Below are positions 8,459 through 17,319 of a stretch of 64,000 bases of DNA, one piece after another. Source of the stretch: Zoogloea sp. 1C4. Its GTDB lineage: Bacteria; Pseudomonadota; Gammaproteobacteria; Burkholderiales; Rhodocyclaceae. Positions within the stretch are counted from its first letter, which is position 1. Each line of letters begins with the position of its first letter. The notes beneath the pieces were generated by a model. The model saw only the letters and a list, made by a program, of their open reading frames with translations. It was not told where the DNA came from and ran no database searches. The position numbers and the translations under genes were made by a program. The stretch is from contig NZ_SSXU01000008.1 in NCBI RefSeq assembly GCF_009469605.1, positions 122,233 through 186,232 of the forward strand. The letters are read 5' to 3'.

Positions 8459-9381
8459 TCGACCCCGCAGCCGTCGGCCCATGGCGGGTCACCACCCGCC
8501 ACACCGACCTGCACGACACCCGGCGGGCGCGCACCCTGCCGATCAAGCTCTACCTGCCCGACACGCCCGCACCCCGCAGGCTGATCCTTTTCTCCCACGG
8601 GCTCGGTGGCTCCCGCGAAGGGGGTAGCGCGTGGCTCGGCCACTGGGCCAGCGACGGCTACCTGGTTCTGGCGATGCAGCACCCGGGCTCCGACAGCGCC
8701 ATCCTCCGCAACAACTCGCCCCAGTCGCTGCGCAGCGCCTTCAAGGCGGCGATGAACCCGGAGGAGCTCACCCACCGGGTGGATGACTTCCGTTTCGTCC
8801 TCGAGCGCATCGGCCGCGACGCCAGCCTGCCCGACGCCGTGAATGCCGCCAGCGCCATCGGCCTCGCGGGGCATTCCTTCGGCGCCGTCACGGTGCAACT
8901 GATGGCTGGCGAGCGGCGTCCCACCCAGCCGCCCCATCAGCTCGACCCGCGCGTCCGCGCCGTGCTCGCCTTCAGCCCGTCGGCCCGTCAGGCCGATACC
9001 GGCCCCAGCCTCGACCACCGCTTCGGCCAGATCCACCTGCCTTTCCTCAGCATCACCGGCAGCCGCGACGACGGCATGGGCCTCTCCGACATCACCGCCG
9101 CCAACCGCGAAGTGCCCTATCGCCACATGCCCGCCGATGGCGGCAAGTATCTGCTGGTGTTTGCGGGCGGCAACCACCTGGATTTCGCCGGCGAGGCCAG
9201 CGAAGCCGAAGGCGCGATGTTCCGCATCCGCCGCGAACCCGCCGCCTTCCGCCCCCACATCCTCGCTGCCAGCACCGCCTTCTGGCACGCTCACCTGGCC
9301 GGAGATGCCGCAGCCCGGCACTGGCTCACCGACGACTTCCCCGCCCGCCTGCGGCCCGACGACCGCTTCGAACACAAATGA
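8443..9381 (+). CDS. Dienelactone-hydrolase/PAF-acetylhydrolase-like alpha/beta hydrolase
   Basis: Probable cytoplasmic esterase of unknown substrate, 312 aa. The ATG at 8443 overlaps the uppP 3' end by 16 bp; the longer upstream frame is a shadow of uppP. Key elements: [13 protein letters not shown] (oxyanion region), nucleophile elbow [11 protein letters not shown], and GGNHLDFAG carrying the probable catalytic His. The order resembles PAF-acetylhydrolase/dienelactone hydrolase relatives. No signal peptide is visible. It is coupled by a 4-bp ATGA overlap to a second, smaller hydrolase. Confidence 0.8.
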   Translation: MDGPLIDPAAVGPWRVTTRHTDLHDTRRARTLPIKLYLPDTPAPRRLILFSHGLGGSREGGSAWLGHWASDGYLVLAMQHPGSDSAILRNNSPQSLRSAFKAAMNPEELTHRVDDFRFVLERIGRDASLPDAVNAASAIGLAGHSFGAVTVQLMAGERRPTQPPHQLDPRVRAVLAFSPSARQADTGPSLDHRFGQIHLPFLSITGSRDDGMGLSDITAANREVPYRHMPADGGKYLLVFAGGNHLDFAGEASEAEGAMFRIRREPAAFRPHILAASTAFWHAHLAGDAAARHWLTDDFPARLRPDDRFEHK

Positions 9382-9953
9382 TCATCTACCTCCACGGCTT
9401 CCGCTCCGGCCCGCAAAGCTGGAAATCCCTCAGTCTCAAGGCGCGCATGGATCAACTCGGCATCGGCGACGCCTTCTGGGGCGGGCAGCTGCCCGTCTCG
9501 GCCCACGAAGCCATGGCCCTTGCCGAAGCGCAGATCGCCCGCTCCAGCACGCCGCCCACGCTGGTCGGCAGCAGCCTCGGTGGCTACTACGCCACCTGCC
9601 TCGCCGAGCGCCACGGGCTCAAGGCCGTGCTGGTCAATCCCGCCGTGCTGGCGCCCCTGTCGCTGTCCGCCTACGTCGGCACCCAGACCCACATGTACAC
9701 CGGCGAGGCCTTCGACTTCACCCTCGACCACGTGGAGCAATTGCGCGCCATCGAGCCAACCGCCATCACCCGTCCCGAACGCTACTGGCTGATGGTCGAG
9801 ACCGGCGACGAGGTGCTCGACTACCGCCACGCGGTGGCCCGCTATGCCGGCGCACGGCAGACGGTGCTGGAAGGCGGCGACCACAGCTTTACACAATGGG
9901 ACAACTATCTTGACCTAATTCTGGCCTACGCCGGACTGCAGCCCACACCATGA
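9378..9953 (+). CDS. YqiA-like esterase (alpha/beta hydrolase)
   Basis: Small single-domain hydrolase, 191 aa, of the YqiA/YcfP group, which cleaves short acyl esters in vitro. It begins directly with the first beta strand ([12 protein letters not shown]), has the nucleophile motif LVGSSLGGYYA, the acid in ETGDEVLDY and the terminal GGDHSFTQW His. ATGA overlap with the hydrolase before it and an ATGAC-type overlap with the methyltransferase after it suggest one operon: uppP, two hydrolases, methyltransferase. Confidence 0.87.
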   Translation: MIIYLHGFRSGPQSWKSLSLKARMDQLGIGDAFWGGQLPVSAHEAMALAEAQIARSSTPPTLVGSSLGGYYATCLAERHGLKAVLVNPAVLAPLSLSAYVGTQTHMYTGEAFDFTLDHVEQLRAIEPTAITRPERYWLMVETGDEVLDYRHAVARYAGARQTVLEGGDHSFTQWDNYLDLILAYAGLQPTP

Positions 9954-10792
9954 CCACGCCCGACAACTTCGACGCCCGCCGCTTCAAGGCCCTGGAGCGC
10001 AGCGGCTTCAACCGCATCGCCGCCCGTTACGCCGACGGCGCCCCGCTGCGCGCCGGCCTGCAGGCCGCGCTGCTTGAAGCCGCCGGTCTGGCTCCGGGTG
10101 AAAAGGTGCTGGATCTCGCCGCCGGCCCCGGCCTGCTGGCCCGCGACGCCGCCCGCCGGGTGCTCCCCGACGGCTGGGTGCTCGCCAGCGACATCGCCGA
10201 GAACATGCTCGCCGAAGGTCAGCAGCGGGCCACCGCCGAAGGCCTGCCCGATCTCCTCGCCGCCGCCTGCGACGCCGAACACCTGGCTTTTGCCGATGCC
10301 AGCGTGGATGTGGCGCTGATCGGCCTGGGCCTGTTCATCTTTCCCGATCCGGCCAAGGCACTGGCCGAGCTTCACCGGGTGCTGCGCCCGGGCGGACGCA
10401 TCGCGCTATCGGTGTGGGGCCCGCGGGATGCCGTGCCGCTCATCGCCCGCGCCCAGGATTGCATCGCCCGCCTGCTGCCGCCGCCCAAGGTGGCGCGGCC
10501 GACGGTGTTCCGGCTGGGCGAGCCCGAGGTGCTCACCACGCTGCTGGGCAAGGCTGGTTTTGGCGACGTGAGCATCACGCCACACACCTTCGCCTGCCGC
10601 TTTGACAGCGCCGACGATTACTGGCAGGCCTTCCTCGATCTGGCCGGCGGCGCGGCAGAATCCCTCTCGCGCCTGCCAGATGCGATGCAGGCCAGGCTGC
10701 GCGCCGCGGTAGCCGACGACCTCGCCAGCCACCGGGACGGCGACGGCTACGTGCTCGACTACACCGTGCTGGTCGCCACCGCCCGGCGTTAG
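9950..10792 (+). CDS. Class I SAM-dependent methyltransferase (UbiE/COQ5-like)
   Basis: Predicted cytoplasmic methyltransferase of 280 aa. SAM motif I is VLDLAAGPGLLARDAAR, followed by an acidic motif II (LASDIAENML), AACDAEHLAFADASVDVALIGLGL, and LHRVLRPGGRIALSVWG. This is the UbiE-type pattern, but the protein is longer than UbiE and not in a ubiquinone cluster, so substrate is unknown. It overlaps the upstream hydrolase by 4 bp and converges with photolyase, the two stop codons overlapping. Confidence 0.82.
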   Translation: MTTPDNFDARRFKALERSGFNRIAARYADGAPLRAGLQAALLEAAGLAPGEKVLDLAAGPGLLARDAARRVLPDGWVLASDIAENMLAEGQQRATAEGLPDLLAAACDAEHLAFADASVDVALIGLGLFIFPDPAKALAELHRVLRPGGRIALSVWGPRDAVPLIARAQDCIARLLPPPKVARPTVFRLGEPEVLTTLLGKAGFGDVSITPHTFACRFDSADDYWQAFLDLAGGAAESLSRLPDAMQARLRAAVADDLASHRDGDGYVLDYTVLVATARR

Positions 10793-12225
10793 TCCGCCGG
10801 CGGCTCCGCCGACTTCACCACGCCAAAGCGCGCCAGGGTGCGCTCCCGCGCCTTGGCGTGGTCGACGATGGGCGCCGGGTAATCCTTGCCGATCTCGCAG
10901 CCGGCCAGCTTCTGGTCGATGGGCGGCATGGTCCACGGCGCGTGGATGAACTTGTCCGGCACCTTGGCCAGCTCCGGCAGGTAGCGCCGGATGAAGCTGC
11001 CGTCCGGGTCGAACTTCTCGGACTGATTGACCGGGTTGAAGATGCGGAAATACGGCTGGGCATCACAGCCGGTGGACGCCGCCCACTGCCAGCCGCCGTT
11101 GTTGGCCGACAGATCGAAATCGTTGAGCTCGTCGGCAAAGTACTTTTCGCCCAGCCGCCAGTCGATGCCCAGATCCTTCGTCAAAAACGACGCCACCACC
11201 ATCCGCAGCCGGTTGTGCATGTAGCCGCTGTGGGCGATCTGGCGCATCGCCGCGTCGACGATCGGGTAGCCGGTACGCGCCTCGCACCAGGCGGCGAAGA
11301 GCTCGGGCGCGTCATCCCAGCGCACCCGGTCGTACTCCGGCCGGAAGCTCGCGCCCACCACATGGGGGTTGTGCCACAGGATCTGGAAGTAGAAATCCCG
11401 CCAGATCAGCTCCGAGAGCCAGGTGTCGGCACCCTCCCCGCCGCGGGCGTGGGCGAGCCGGGCCAGCTCGCGGATCGACACCGTGCCGAAGCGCAGATGC
11501 ACCGATAAATAAGACACGCCCTTGCTGGCCGGGAAATCCCGCCGCGCCTTGTAGCGGTCGATGCGGCGCACGAAATCGTCGATCAGCTTGCGCCCACCCG
11601 CCATGCCCGGCGTGATGCCGACCTCCAGCAGGTTGGTCGGCTCGAAGCCCATCTCGGCGAGCGACGGGATCGATTCGCCCGCCGGCAGCGGCGCCAGGTT
11701 TGCCGCGTACTTTTCGACCGGATAGGCCTTCAGGTGAAAATCAGTGAGCGCCGCCAGCCAGGCCCGCTTGTAGGGCGTGAAGACCGAGAACGGCGTCGCG
11801 CTCTTGGTGAGCACCTCACTCTTCTCGAAGATCACCTGATCCTTGAAACGCTCGAAGCCGACGCCCTGCACGCGCAGCCGCTCGGCCACGTCCTCGTCGC
11901 GGGCGATGGCGGCGGGCTCGTAATCTCCGTTGGCCAGCACCGCAGTCGCGCCCAGCGACGCCGCCAGCGCCGGGATCACGTCCCGCGCTGGCCCATGGCG
12001 GACGATCAGCCCGCCGCCCCGCGCCCGCAGCGCGGCATCAAGCTCGACGACGCTGGCGTGGATGAACTCCACCCGCCGGTCGGCTCGCCTCGGCAACGCG
12101 TCGAGGATCTCGGTATCGAAGACAAAAACGCAGAAGACCCGCGGAAATCGCTTGAGCGCGTGATAAAGCGCCGCGTGGTCGAAGTCGCGCAGGTCGCGAC
12201 GGAACCAGACAAGGGCAGAGGACAT
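10789..12225 (-). CDS. phrB: Class I deoxyribodipyrimidine photolyase
   Basis: Light-dependent repair enzyme that splits cyclobutane pyrimidine dimers using FADH- and an antenna pigment. 478 aa. The N-terminal antenna domain starts [14 protein letters not shown]. The C-terminal FAD domain shows [15 protein letters not shown], Wxx[35 protein letters not shown] and [30 protein letters not shown], where the conserved Trp residues and the Asn at the flavin N5 side are kept. This spells a CPD photolyase rather than a CRY-DASH. Transcribed alone, convergent with the methyltransferase. Confidence 0.96.
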   Translation of the reverse strand: MSSALVWFRRDLRDFDHAALYHALKRFPRVFCVFVFDTEILDALPRRADRRVEFIHASVVELDAALRARGGGLIVRHGPARDVIPALAASLGATAVLANGDYEPAAIARDEDVAERLRVQGVGFERFKDQVIFEKSEVLTKSATPFSVFTPYKRAWLAALTDFHLKAYPVEKYAANLAPLPAGESIPSLAEMGFEPTNLLEVGITPGMAGGRKLIDDFVRRIDRYKARRDFPASKGVSYLSVHLRFGTVSIRELARLAHARGGEGADTWLSELIWRDFYFQILWHNPHVVGASFRPEYDRVRWDDAPELFAAWCEARTGYPIVDAAMRQIAHSGYMHNRLRMVVASFLTKDLGIDWRLGEKYFADELNDFDLSANNGGWQWAASTGCDAQPYFRIFNPVNQSEKFDPDGSFIRRYLPELAKVPDKFIHAPWTMPPIDQKLAGCEIGKDYPAPIVDHAKARERTLARFGVVKSAEPPAD

Positions 12226-12291
12226 GGAAACCGGGGCTGTGGAAGGGAACGCAAGACCGAAAAGTTGCCGCTACAATCGGCGACCTCGGCT

Positions 12292-12297
12292 TAGAAT
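12292..12297 (+). promoter_or_regulatory. -10-like TAGAAT seven bases before the yqgE start
   Basis: TAGAAT followed by 7 nt and then the GTG start of yqgE would place the transcription start at or next to the start codon, giving a leaderless mRNA. A second -10-like hexamer, TACAAT, lies at 12272-12277 and would give a normal short leader. No good -35 is apparent for either. Confidence 0.35.
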
Positions 12298-12304
12298 ACC
12301 ACCC

Positions 12305-12871
12305 GTGACTACGACCACCATCAACCTCACCGATCACTTCCTGATCGCCATGCCCGCCATGGCCGATCCGAACTTTTCGCGCACGCTCACCTACATCGCC
12401 GAGCACAACGAGAACGGCGCCATGGGCGTCATCGTCAACCGCCCGACCGACATGCGGCTGGCAACGCTCTTCGAGCGCATCGACATCCCCTTCGAGCAGC
12501 CTGATTTTGCCGATCTGCCGGTGTATTTCGGCGGCCCGGTCCAGGCCGATCGGGGCTTCGTGCTCCATCGCCCCGCCGGCGACTGGCATTCGACCCTCAA
12601 GGTGAGCGACACCGTCGGCCTCACCAGCTCCCGCGACGTGCTCCAGTCCCTCGCCAACAAGGGCGAACCCGGCGAGGTGCTGGTCGCCCTCGGCTACGCC
12701 GGCTGGTCTGCCGGCCAGCTCGAGCACGAGCTTGCCCAGAACGCCTGGCTCACCGTGCCCGCCGATCTTGCCATCGTCTTCGACCTGCCGCCGGAAGAGC
12801 GCCTCGCCGCGGCCATGCAACTCATCGGCGTCGACTTCGCAAAACTGTCCGACGTCGCCGGCCACGCGTGA
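12305..12871 (+). CDS. yqgE: YqgE/AlgH family protein
   Basis: Conserved soluble protein of unknown biochemical role; named AlgH in Pseudomonas after an alginate phenotype. GTG at 12305 is chosen because translation from there ([23 protein letters not shown]) aligns with the usual start and gives 188 aa, the family length. Conserved blocks: [53 protein letters not shown]. It is the first gene of a five-gene cluster (yqgE-ruvX-pyrR-pyrB-pyrX), the same order as in Pseudomonas. Its stop overlaps the ruvX GTG (GTGA). Confidence 0.95.
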   Translation: MTTTTINLTDHFLIAMPAMADPNFSRTLTYIAEHNENGAMGVIVNRPTDMRLATLFERIDIPFEQPDFADLPVYFGGPVQADRGFVLHRPAGDWHSTLKVSDTVGLTSSRDVLQSLANKGEPGEVLVALGYAGWSAGQLEHELAQNAWLTVPADLAIVFDLPPEERLAAAMQLIGVDFAKLSDVAGHA

Positions 12872-13296
12872 GCACCCTGCTGTCCTTCGACTTCGGCCTC
12901 GCGCGTATCGGGGTGGCGGTCGGCGAGACCGAAACCGGCCACGCCCATCCCCTCGCGCCGATTGCCGAAGAAGCCAACGCCGCGCGCTTTGCCGCCATCG
13001 AAAAGCTCCTCGCCGAATGGAAGCCGTCCGCCCTCGTCGTCGGCCTGCCCACGCACCTCGACGGCTCCGAGCACGCCATGACCGTCCGCTGCCGGCGCTT
13101 CGCCAACCAGCTTCACGGTCGCTACGGCCTGCCCGTGACGCTGGTGGACGAGCGCCTGTCGTCGGCCGAGGCCGAAGGCCGTCTCAGCGAGGCCGGCCAC
13201 CACGGCTGGCGCAAGCAGAAGCCCCGCCTCGACTCCGCCGCCGCCCAGATCATCCTGCTCCAGTACTTCGAAAGTGCCAAACATGCAGCTACCTGA
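12868..13296 (+). CDS. ruvX: Putative pre-16S rRNA nuclease / Holliday-junction resolvase fold, YqgF/RuvX
   Basis: RNase H-fold nuclease, 142 aa, implicated in 16S rRNA 5' maturation (and earlier proposed as a resolvase). Acidic residues expected for metal binding are present in [16 protein letters not shown], in [12 protein letters not shown] and in [13 protein letters not shown] near the C-terminus. GTG start overlaps the yqgE stop by 4 bp. It is followed by pyrR with a 14-bp overlap, so translation of the cluster is tightly coupled. Confidence 0.95.
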   Translation: MSTLLSFDFGLARIGVAVGETETGHAHPLAPIAEEANAARFAAIEKLLAEWKPSALVVGLPTHLDGSEHAMTVRCRRFANQLHGRYGLPVTLVDERLSSAEAEGRLSEAGHHGWRKQKPRLDSAAAQIILLQYFESAKHAAT

Positions 13297-13783
13297 CGCC
13301 GAACACCTCATCGCCGAACTGGCCGCCGCGATGCGTCCCCACGTCACACCGGCCACCGCGCTCGTCGGCATCCACACCGGCGGCGTGTGGCTCGCCCAGC
13401 GCCTCCACGCCCTCCTCGGCCTGACCCAGCCCCTCGGCAGCGTCGACGTGAGCTTCTACCGGGACGACTACGCCGCAAAGGGCCTGCACCAGCAGCCCCA
13501 GGGCTCGAAGATCCCCTTCGACGTGGAAGACGCCCACATTGTCATCGTGGACGACGTGCTCTACACCGGCCGCACCACCCGCGCCGCCCTCAACGAACTC
13601 TTCGACTACGGCCGCCCGGCCCGGGTCGACCTGGCCGTGCTCATCGACCGCGGCGGACGCGAGCTGCCCATCGCCGCCCGCTTCTGCGCCCTCACGCTGC
13701 CAGAACCGCTGCCCGCCGGGCAAAACCTGCAACTCGAGCGCGACGACTCCGGCGCCCTCACCATGAGGCTGATCCATGCATAA
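13283..13783 (+). CDS. pyrR: PyrR bifunctional protein: pyr regulator / uracil phosphoribosyltransferase
   Basis: Type I PRTase-fold protein (166 aa). The PRPP-binding loop is [16 protein letters not shown]; the N-terminal [13 protein letters not shown] and DVSFYRDDY segments are typical. In Gram-positive bacteria PyrR binds pyr leader RNA; in proteobacteria it is mainly a uracil phosphoribosyltransferase, and no attenuator-like leader is seen in front of pyrB here. ATG at 13283 is preferred to an in-frame GTG at 13274. It overlaps pyrB by 8 bp. Confidence 0.94.
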   Translation: MQLPDAEHLIAELAAAMRPHVTPATALVGIHTGGVWLAQRLHALLGLTQPLGSVDVSFYRDDYAAKGLHQQPQGSKIPFDVEDAHIVIVDDVLYTGRTTRAALNELFDYGRPARVDLAVLIDRGGRELPIAARFCALTLPEPLPAGQNLQLERDDSGALTMRLIHA

Positions 13784-14735
13784 CCCTCAACTCAACAAGC
13801 ACGGCGAACTGCAGCACCTGCTGACCCTCGACGGCCTGCCGCGCAGCATCATCACCCAGATCCTCGACACCGCCGCGCCCTTCACCGAGATGGCCGAGCG
13901 CGAAGTGAAGAAGCTCCCGCTGCTGCGCGGCAAGAGCGTCTTCAACCTGTTCTTCGAGAACAGCACGCGCACCCGCACCACCTTCGAGATCGCCGCCAAG
14001 CGCCTGTCGGCCGACGTGATCAACCTCAACGTGTCCACCTCGTCCACCAAGAAGGGCGAGACGCTCCTCGACACCGTGGACAACCTCTGCGCGATGCAGG
14101 CCGACATGTTCGTGGTGCGCCACGAATCCAGCGGCGCCCCGCACCTGATCGCCCAGCACCTGCAGAACACCGGCCGCGACCACATCCACGTGGTCAATGC
14201 CGGCGATGGCCGCCATGCCCACCCCACTCAGGGGCTGCTGGACATGTACACCATCCGGCACTACAAGAAAGAGTTCCACAACCTCACCGTCGCCATCGTC
14301 GGTGACGTGCTCCACTCCCGCGTCGCCCGCTCGCAGATCGCCGCGCTCACCACCCTCGGCGTGCCCGAAGTGCGCGTCATCGGCCCCAAGACCCTGCTCC
14401 CGACCGATGTCGAAAAGATGGGCGTGCGCTACTGCGCCACCATGCAGGAAGGCCTCAAGGACGTGGACGTGGTGATGATGCTGCGCCTGCAGAACGAGCG
14501 CATGAACGGCGCCCTGCTGCCCAGCCCGCAGGAATTCTTCAAGGTGTGGGGCCTCACCGCAGACAAGCTCGCCCTCGCCAAGCCCGACGCCATCGTGATG
14601 CACCCCGGCCCCATGAACCGCGGCGTCGAGATCGACTCCGCCGTGGCCGACGGCGGCCAGGCGGTGATCCTGCCGCAGGTCACCTTCGGCATCGCGGTGC
14701 GCATGGCCGTCATGAGCATGCTGGGCAGTCACTGA
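13776..14735 (+). CDS. pyrB: Aspartate carbamoyltransferase catalytic subunit
   Basis: Transfers a carbamoyl group from carbamoyl phosphate to aspartate, the first committed step of pyrimidine synthesis. 319 aa. Carbamoyl-phosphate loop [13 protein letters not shown] and the 80s loop [14 protein letters not shown] are complete, as are [10 protein letters not shown] and [13 protein letters not shown]. It is followed 17 bp later by a dihydroorotase-like gene lacking catalytic residues. That pairing is typical of the class A ATCase dodecamer (PyrB plus non-catalytic PyrX), with no PyrI regulatory subunit present. Confidence 0.97.
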   Translation: MHNPQLNKHGELQHLLTLDGLPRSIITQILDTAAPFTEMAEREVKKLPLLRGKSVFNLFFENSTRTRTTFEIAAKRLSADVINLNVSTSSTKKGETLLDTVDNLCAMQADMFVVRHESSGAPHLIAQHLQNTGRDHIHVVNAGDGRHAHPTQGLLDMYTIRHYKKEFHNLTVAIVGDVLHSRVARSQIAALTTLGVPEVRVIGPKTLLPTDVEKMGVRYCATMQEGLKDVDVVMMLRLQNERMNGALLPSPQEFFKVWGLTADKLALAKPDAIVMHPGPMNRGVEIDSAVADGGQAVILPQVTFGIAVRMAVMSMLGSH

Positions 14736-14752
14736 TCTACAGGTTTTCGACC

Positions 14753-16033
14753 ATGAACATCCACATCACAAATGGCCGGATCATCGACCCGGCCAACCGC
14801 CTCGACGCGCAGCAGGATCTCTACATCGCCGACGGCAAGATCGCCGGCGTCGGCCAGGCGCCAGCCGGCTTCACCGCCGCCCGCACCATCGACGCCAGCG
14901 GCCTGATCGTCGCCCCCGGCCTGATCGACCTCGCCGCCCGCCTGCGCGAGCCCGGCTTCGAATACAAGGCCACCCTCGAATCCGAGATGGACGCGGCCAT
15001 GGCCGGCGGCATCACCAGCCTCGCCATTCCGCCCGACACCGACCCGGTGCTCGACGAACCCGGCCTCGTCGAGATGCTGTGCTATAGGGCCAAGAAGCTC
15101 AACCGCGCCCACGTCTATCCGGTAGGCGCCCTCACCATCGGTCTCAAGGGCGAACAGCTCTCCGAGATGGCCGAGCTGGTCGAAGCCGGCTGCGTGGCCT
15201 TCAGCCAGGCCAATGTGCCCATCCTCGACACCCGGGTGCTCGGCCGTGCGATGCAGTACGCCGCTACCTTCGGCTTCCGCGTCTGGCTGCAGCCGGTTGA
15301 TCCCTACCTCGCCCGTGGCGGCGTTGCCCACGATGGTGAAGTCGCCTCGCGCCTCGGCCTGCCCGGCATTCCGGCCAGTGCCGAGATCGTCGCGCTGTTC
15401 ACCTACCTGCGCCTCGCCCGCCAGACCGGTGCGCGGCTGCACATCACCCGCCTGTCGTCCGCCGAAAGCCTCGACCTCATCGAGCAGGCCCGCAAGGACG
15501 GTGTCGATGTGACCTGCGACGTGGCCGCCCACCATCTGCATCTGTGCGACATGGACATCGGCTACTTCAACCCCCACTGCCACGTGATCCCGCCCCTGCG
15601 CAGCCAGCGCGACCGCATCGCGCTCTCGAAGGCCCTGGCCGACGGCCGGATCAACGCGATCTGCTCCGACCACACGCCGGTAGACGACGACGCCAAGCAG
15701 GCTCCGTTCAGCGAATCCGAACCCGGCACCACCGGGCTCGAACTGCTGCTGCCGCTCACCCTCAAGTGGGCAGCCGAACACAAGCTGCCGCTGATCGACG
15801 CCGTTGCCCGAATCACCTCCGAGGCGGCAAAAATTGCCGGCATCGCCAAGGGTGGCCACCTGTCGGTCGGCGCTCGCGCCGACGTGTGCGTGTTCGATCC
15901 CGACACCTACCAGCTCATCGACCGTTCGATGCTCAAGAGCCAGGGCAAGAACACGCCTTTCCTGGGCCTCGAACTCCCGGGCAAGGTGCGCTACACCCTG
16001 GTCGAAGGCACGCTGATGTACGAAGCCTCATAA
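14753..16033 (+). CDS. pyrX: Non-catalytic dihydroorotase-like subunit (PyrC'/PyrX)
   Basis: Amidohydrolase-fold protein of 426 aa, overall like type I dihydroorotase. The essential metal motif DLHVHLRE is replaced at residues 59-66 by DLAARLRE: the two zinc-binding histidines are Ala61 and Arg63. The following MPNT block is also changed (PPDTDP). Later elements, such as the ITRLSS His, AAHHLHL and SDHTPVDDD, remain. In Pseudomonas the equivalent protein is inactive as an enzyme but needed for aspartate carbamoyltransferase assembly; I infer the same here. A true pyrC must lie elsewhere in the genome. Confidence 0.9.
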   Translation: MNIHITNGRIIDPANRLDAQQDLYIADGKIAGVGQAPAGFTAARTIDASGLIVAPGLIDLAARLREPGFEYKATLESEMDAAMAGGITSLAIPPDTDPVLDEPGLVEMLCYRAKKLNRAHVYPVGALTIGLKGEQLSEMAELVEAGCVAFSQANVPILDTRVLGRAMQYAATFGFRVWLQPVDPYLARGGVAHDGEVASRLGLPGIPASAEIVALFTYLRLARQTGARLHITRLSSAESLDLIEQARKDGVDVTCDVAAHHLHLCDMDIGYFNPHCHVIPPLRSQRDRIALSKALADGRINAICSDHTPVDDDAKQAPFSESEPGTTGLELLLPLTLKWAAEHKLPLIDAVARITSEAAKIAGIAKGGHLSVGARADVCVFDPDTYQLIDRSMLKSQGKNTPFLGLELPGKVRYTLVEGTLMYEAS

Positions 16034-16058
16034 ACGGGCAGACTGCCCATTTTGAGCA

Positions 16059-16082
16059 CAACGGCGCCTGCGGGCGCCGTTG
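16059..16082 (+). terminator. Terminator after the pyr cluster
   Basis: Perfect 10-bp stem CAACGGCGCC / GGCGCCGTTG with a 4-nt TGCG loop, 25 bp after the pyrX stop. The T run is weak (TTCATTCC). Confidence 0.65.
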
Positions 16083-16130
16083 TTCATTCCGCCCGGCCAT
16101 GAAGTTTTGGCCGCGCCCGCCGATAAGCTC

Positions 16131-16180
16131 AGGTGTGGCTAAAAAGGCCGCGGGCCGGACTGGAAAGCCGGAGGACACCT
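16131..16180 (+). promoter_or_regulatory. Candidate structured leader before the GGDEF gene
   Basis: Within the 185-bp gap, AGGTGT (16131-16136) can pair with ACACCT (16175-16180). Inside this stem, GGC-TAAAAA-G-GCC and CCGG-ACTGGAAAG-CCGG form two short hairpins, which together give a three-way-junction-like layout. It ends about 40 bp before the GTG. It does not match the c-di-GMP-I riboswitch consensus as I know it. This is a fold proposal only. Confidence 0.25.
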
Positions 16181-16218
16181 CTCCGGGCAGCCACCCGCCC
16201 CCCTTCAGGAGGATCAGA

Positions 16219-17253
16219 GTGATTAGCGGTTCAGTTGAACAAGCGGCGGAACGACTTCGCAAGGCAGTGCCGATCATGGTGAAGCACCAGATCCCGGTGA
16301 CGCCGATCAACTACGCCCTCTGGTACACCTACGTCTCCAACGAAGATCCGACGCTCAACCAGCGCATCGACGAGATCGTCTCGGCCTACGGGATGATCCC
16401 CCTCACCAAGGCCGAGGACCTCTTCCGCGAACACGTCTCGTCCACCGGCGACATCGAAACCGCCCTCCATCGGATGAAGGACAGCTTCGAGCAGATGGTC
16501 AGCGGCATCGACCACGACCTCAACGCAACCCTCGCCGGCACCCGCTCGTTCTCGACGCTCCTCGACGAATGCAACCGCGACCTGCGCGGCAACACCACCG
16601 CCGGCGCCGGCAGCGTCGATGACATCTTCGGCACCCTCGACAAGCTGCTCCAGGGCTCCACCGCGATGCAGCAGAACACCTCGCGCTTCGAGCAGCGGTT
16701 GTCCGCAGCCAACGAGGAAATCCGGCGCCTGCGCAGCGAGCTCGAAACCCTGCGCCAGAACGCGATGAACGACGAGCTCACCGGCGTCTTCAACCGCCGC
16801 GCCTTCGATATGGAACTTGCGCAGTTCCTCGAGCAAAGCGACCGGGGCCCGGTGATCCACCTCGCGCTGCTCGATATCGACCACTTCAAGCAGTTCAACG
16901 ACCGCTTCGGCCATCTCGTGGGCGATCGCGTGCTGAGCTTGGTGGGCAAGCAGCTGTCTGCCGCCACGCGGGTGGGGGTGTCGGTCTATCGCTACGGCGG
17001 CGAGGAATTCGCCCTGATCTTCTGCGGCGGCACCGCCCAGCAGGCGCACCAGCTGGCCGAAACCCTGCGCATCTCCATCGAACATCTGGTGCTCAAGGAC
17101 AGTCGCACCGGCGAGCGGCTGACCAACATCAGCGCCTCGATCGGCATCGCCAGCCGCCAGCCTGGCGAAACCGCCGAAGATCTGCTCAGCCGCACCGACC
17201 GGGCCCTCTACGCCGCCAAGAACGCCGGCCGGAACCGGGTCGTCCAGGCCTGA
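16219..17253 (+). CDS. Diguanylate cyclase, GGEEF type, with uncharacterised N-terminal domain
   Basis: Cytoplasmic enzyme predicted to make c-di-GMP from two GTP. The GTG at 16219 is fixed by an AGGAGG site 7 nt upstream; 344 aa. The N-terminal about 165 residues (IPVTPINYALWYTYVSN near residue 23-39) are all-helical and lack membrane segments. A coiled coil (about 150-180) leads to the GGDEF domain with DELTGVFNRRAF, DIDHFKQFND and active site RYGGEEF. The inhibitory RxxD site is degenerate: RVGV stands where RxxD is expected, so product inhibition may be absent. Transcribed alone between two terminators. Confidence 0.92.
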   Translation: MISGSVEQAAERLRKAVPIMVKHQIPVTPINYALWYTYVSNEDPTLNQRIDEIVSAYGMIPLTKAEDLFREHVSSTGDIETALHRMKDSFEQMVSGIDHDLNATLAGTRSFSTLLDECNRDLRGNTTAGAGSVDDIFGTLDKLLQGSTAMQQNTSRFEQRLSAANEEIRRLRSELETLRQNAMNDELTGVFNRRAFDMELAQFLEQSDRGPVIHLALLDIDHFKQFNDRFGHLVGDRVLSLVGKQLSAATRVGVSVYRYGGEEFALIFCGGTAQQAHQLAETLRISIEHLVLKDSRTGERLTNISASIGIASRQPGETAEDLLSRTDRALYAAKNAGRNRVVQA

Positions 17254-17276
17254 GCAAGTACGCCACAAAACAAAAA

Positions 17277-17296
17277 CCCGGGGAGCACTCCCCGGG
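17277..17296. terminator. Strong bidirectional terminator
   Basis: CCCGGGGA-GCAC-TCCCCGGG with AAAAA on the left and TTTTTTT on the right, between the convergent GGEEF gene and the TRAP permease operon. Confidence 0.92.
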
Positions 17297-17319
17297 TTTT
17301 TTTACATCTGAAAACCGCC

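Noticed and set aside
16084..16218. c-di-GMP riboswitch before the GGEEF gene
   Set aside because: The conserved GEMM sequence elements as I know them are not present; kept only as an unnamed structure proposal.
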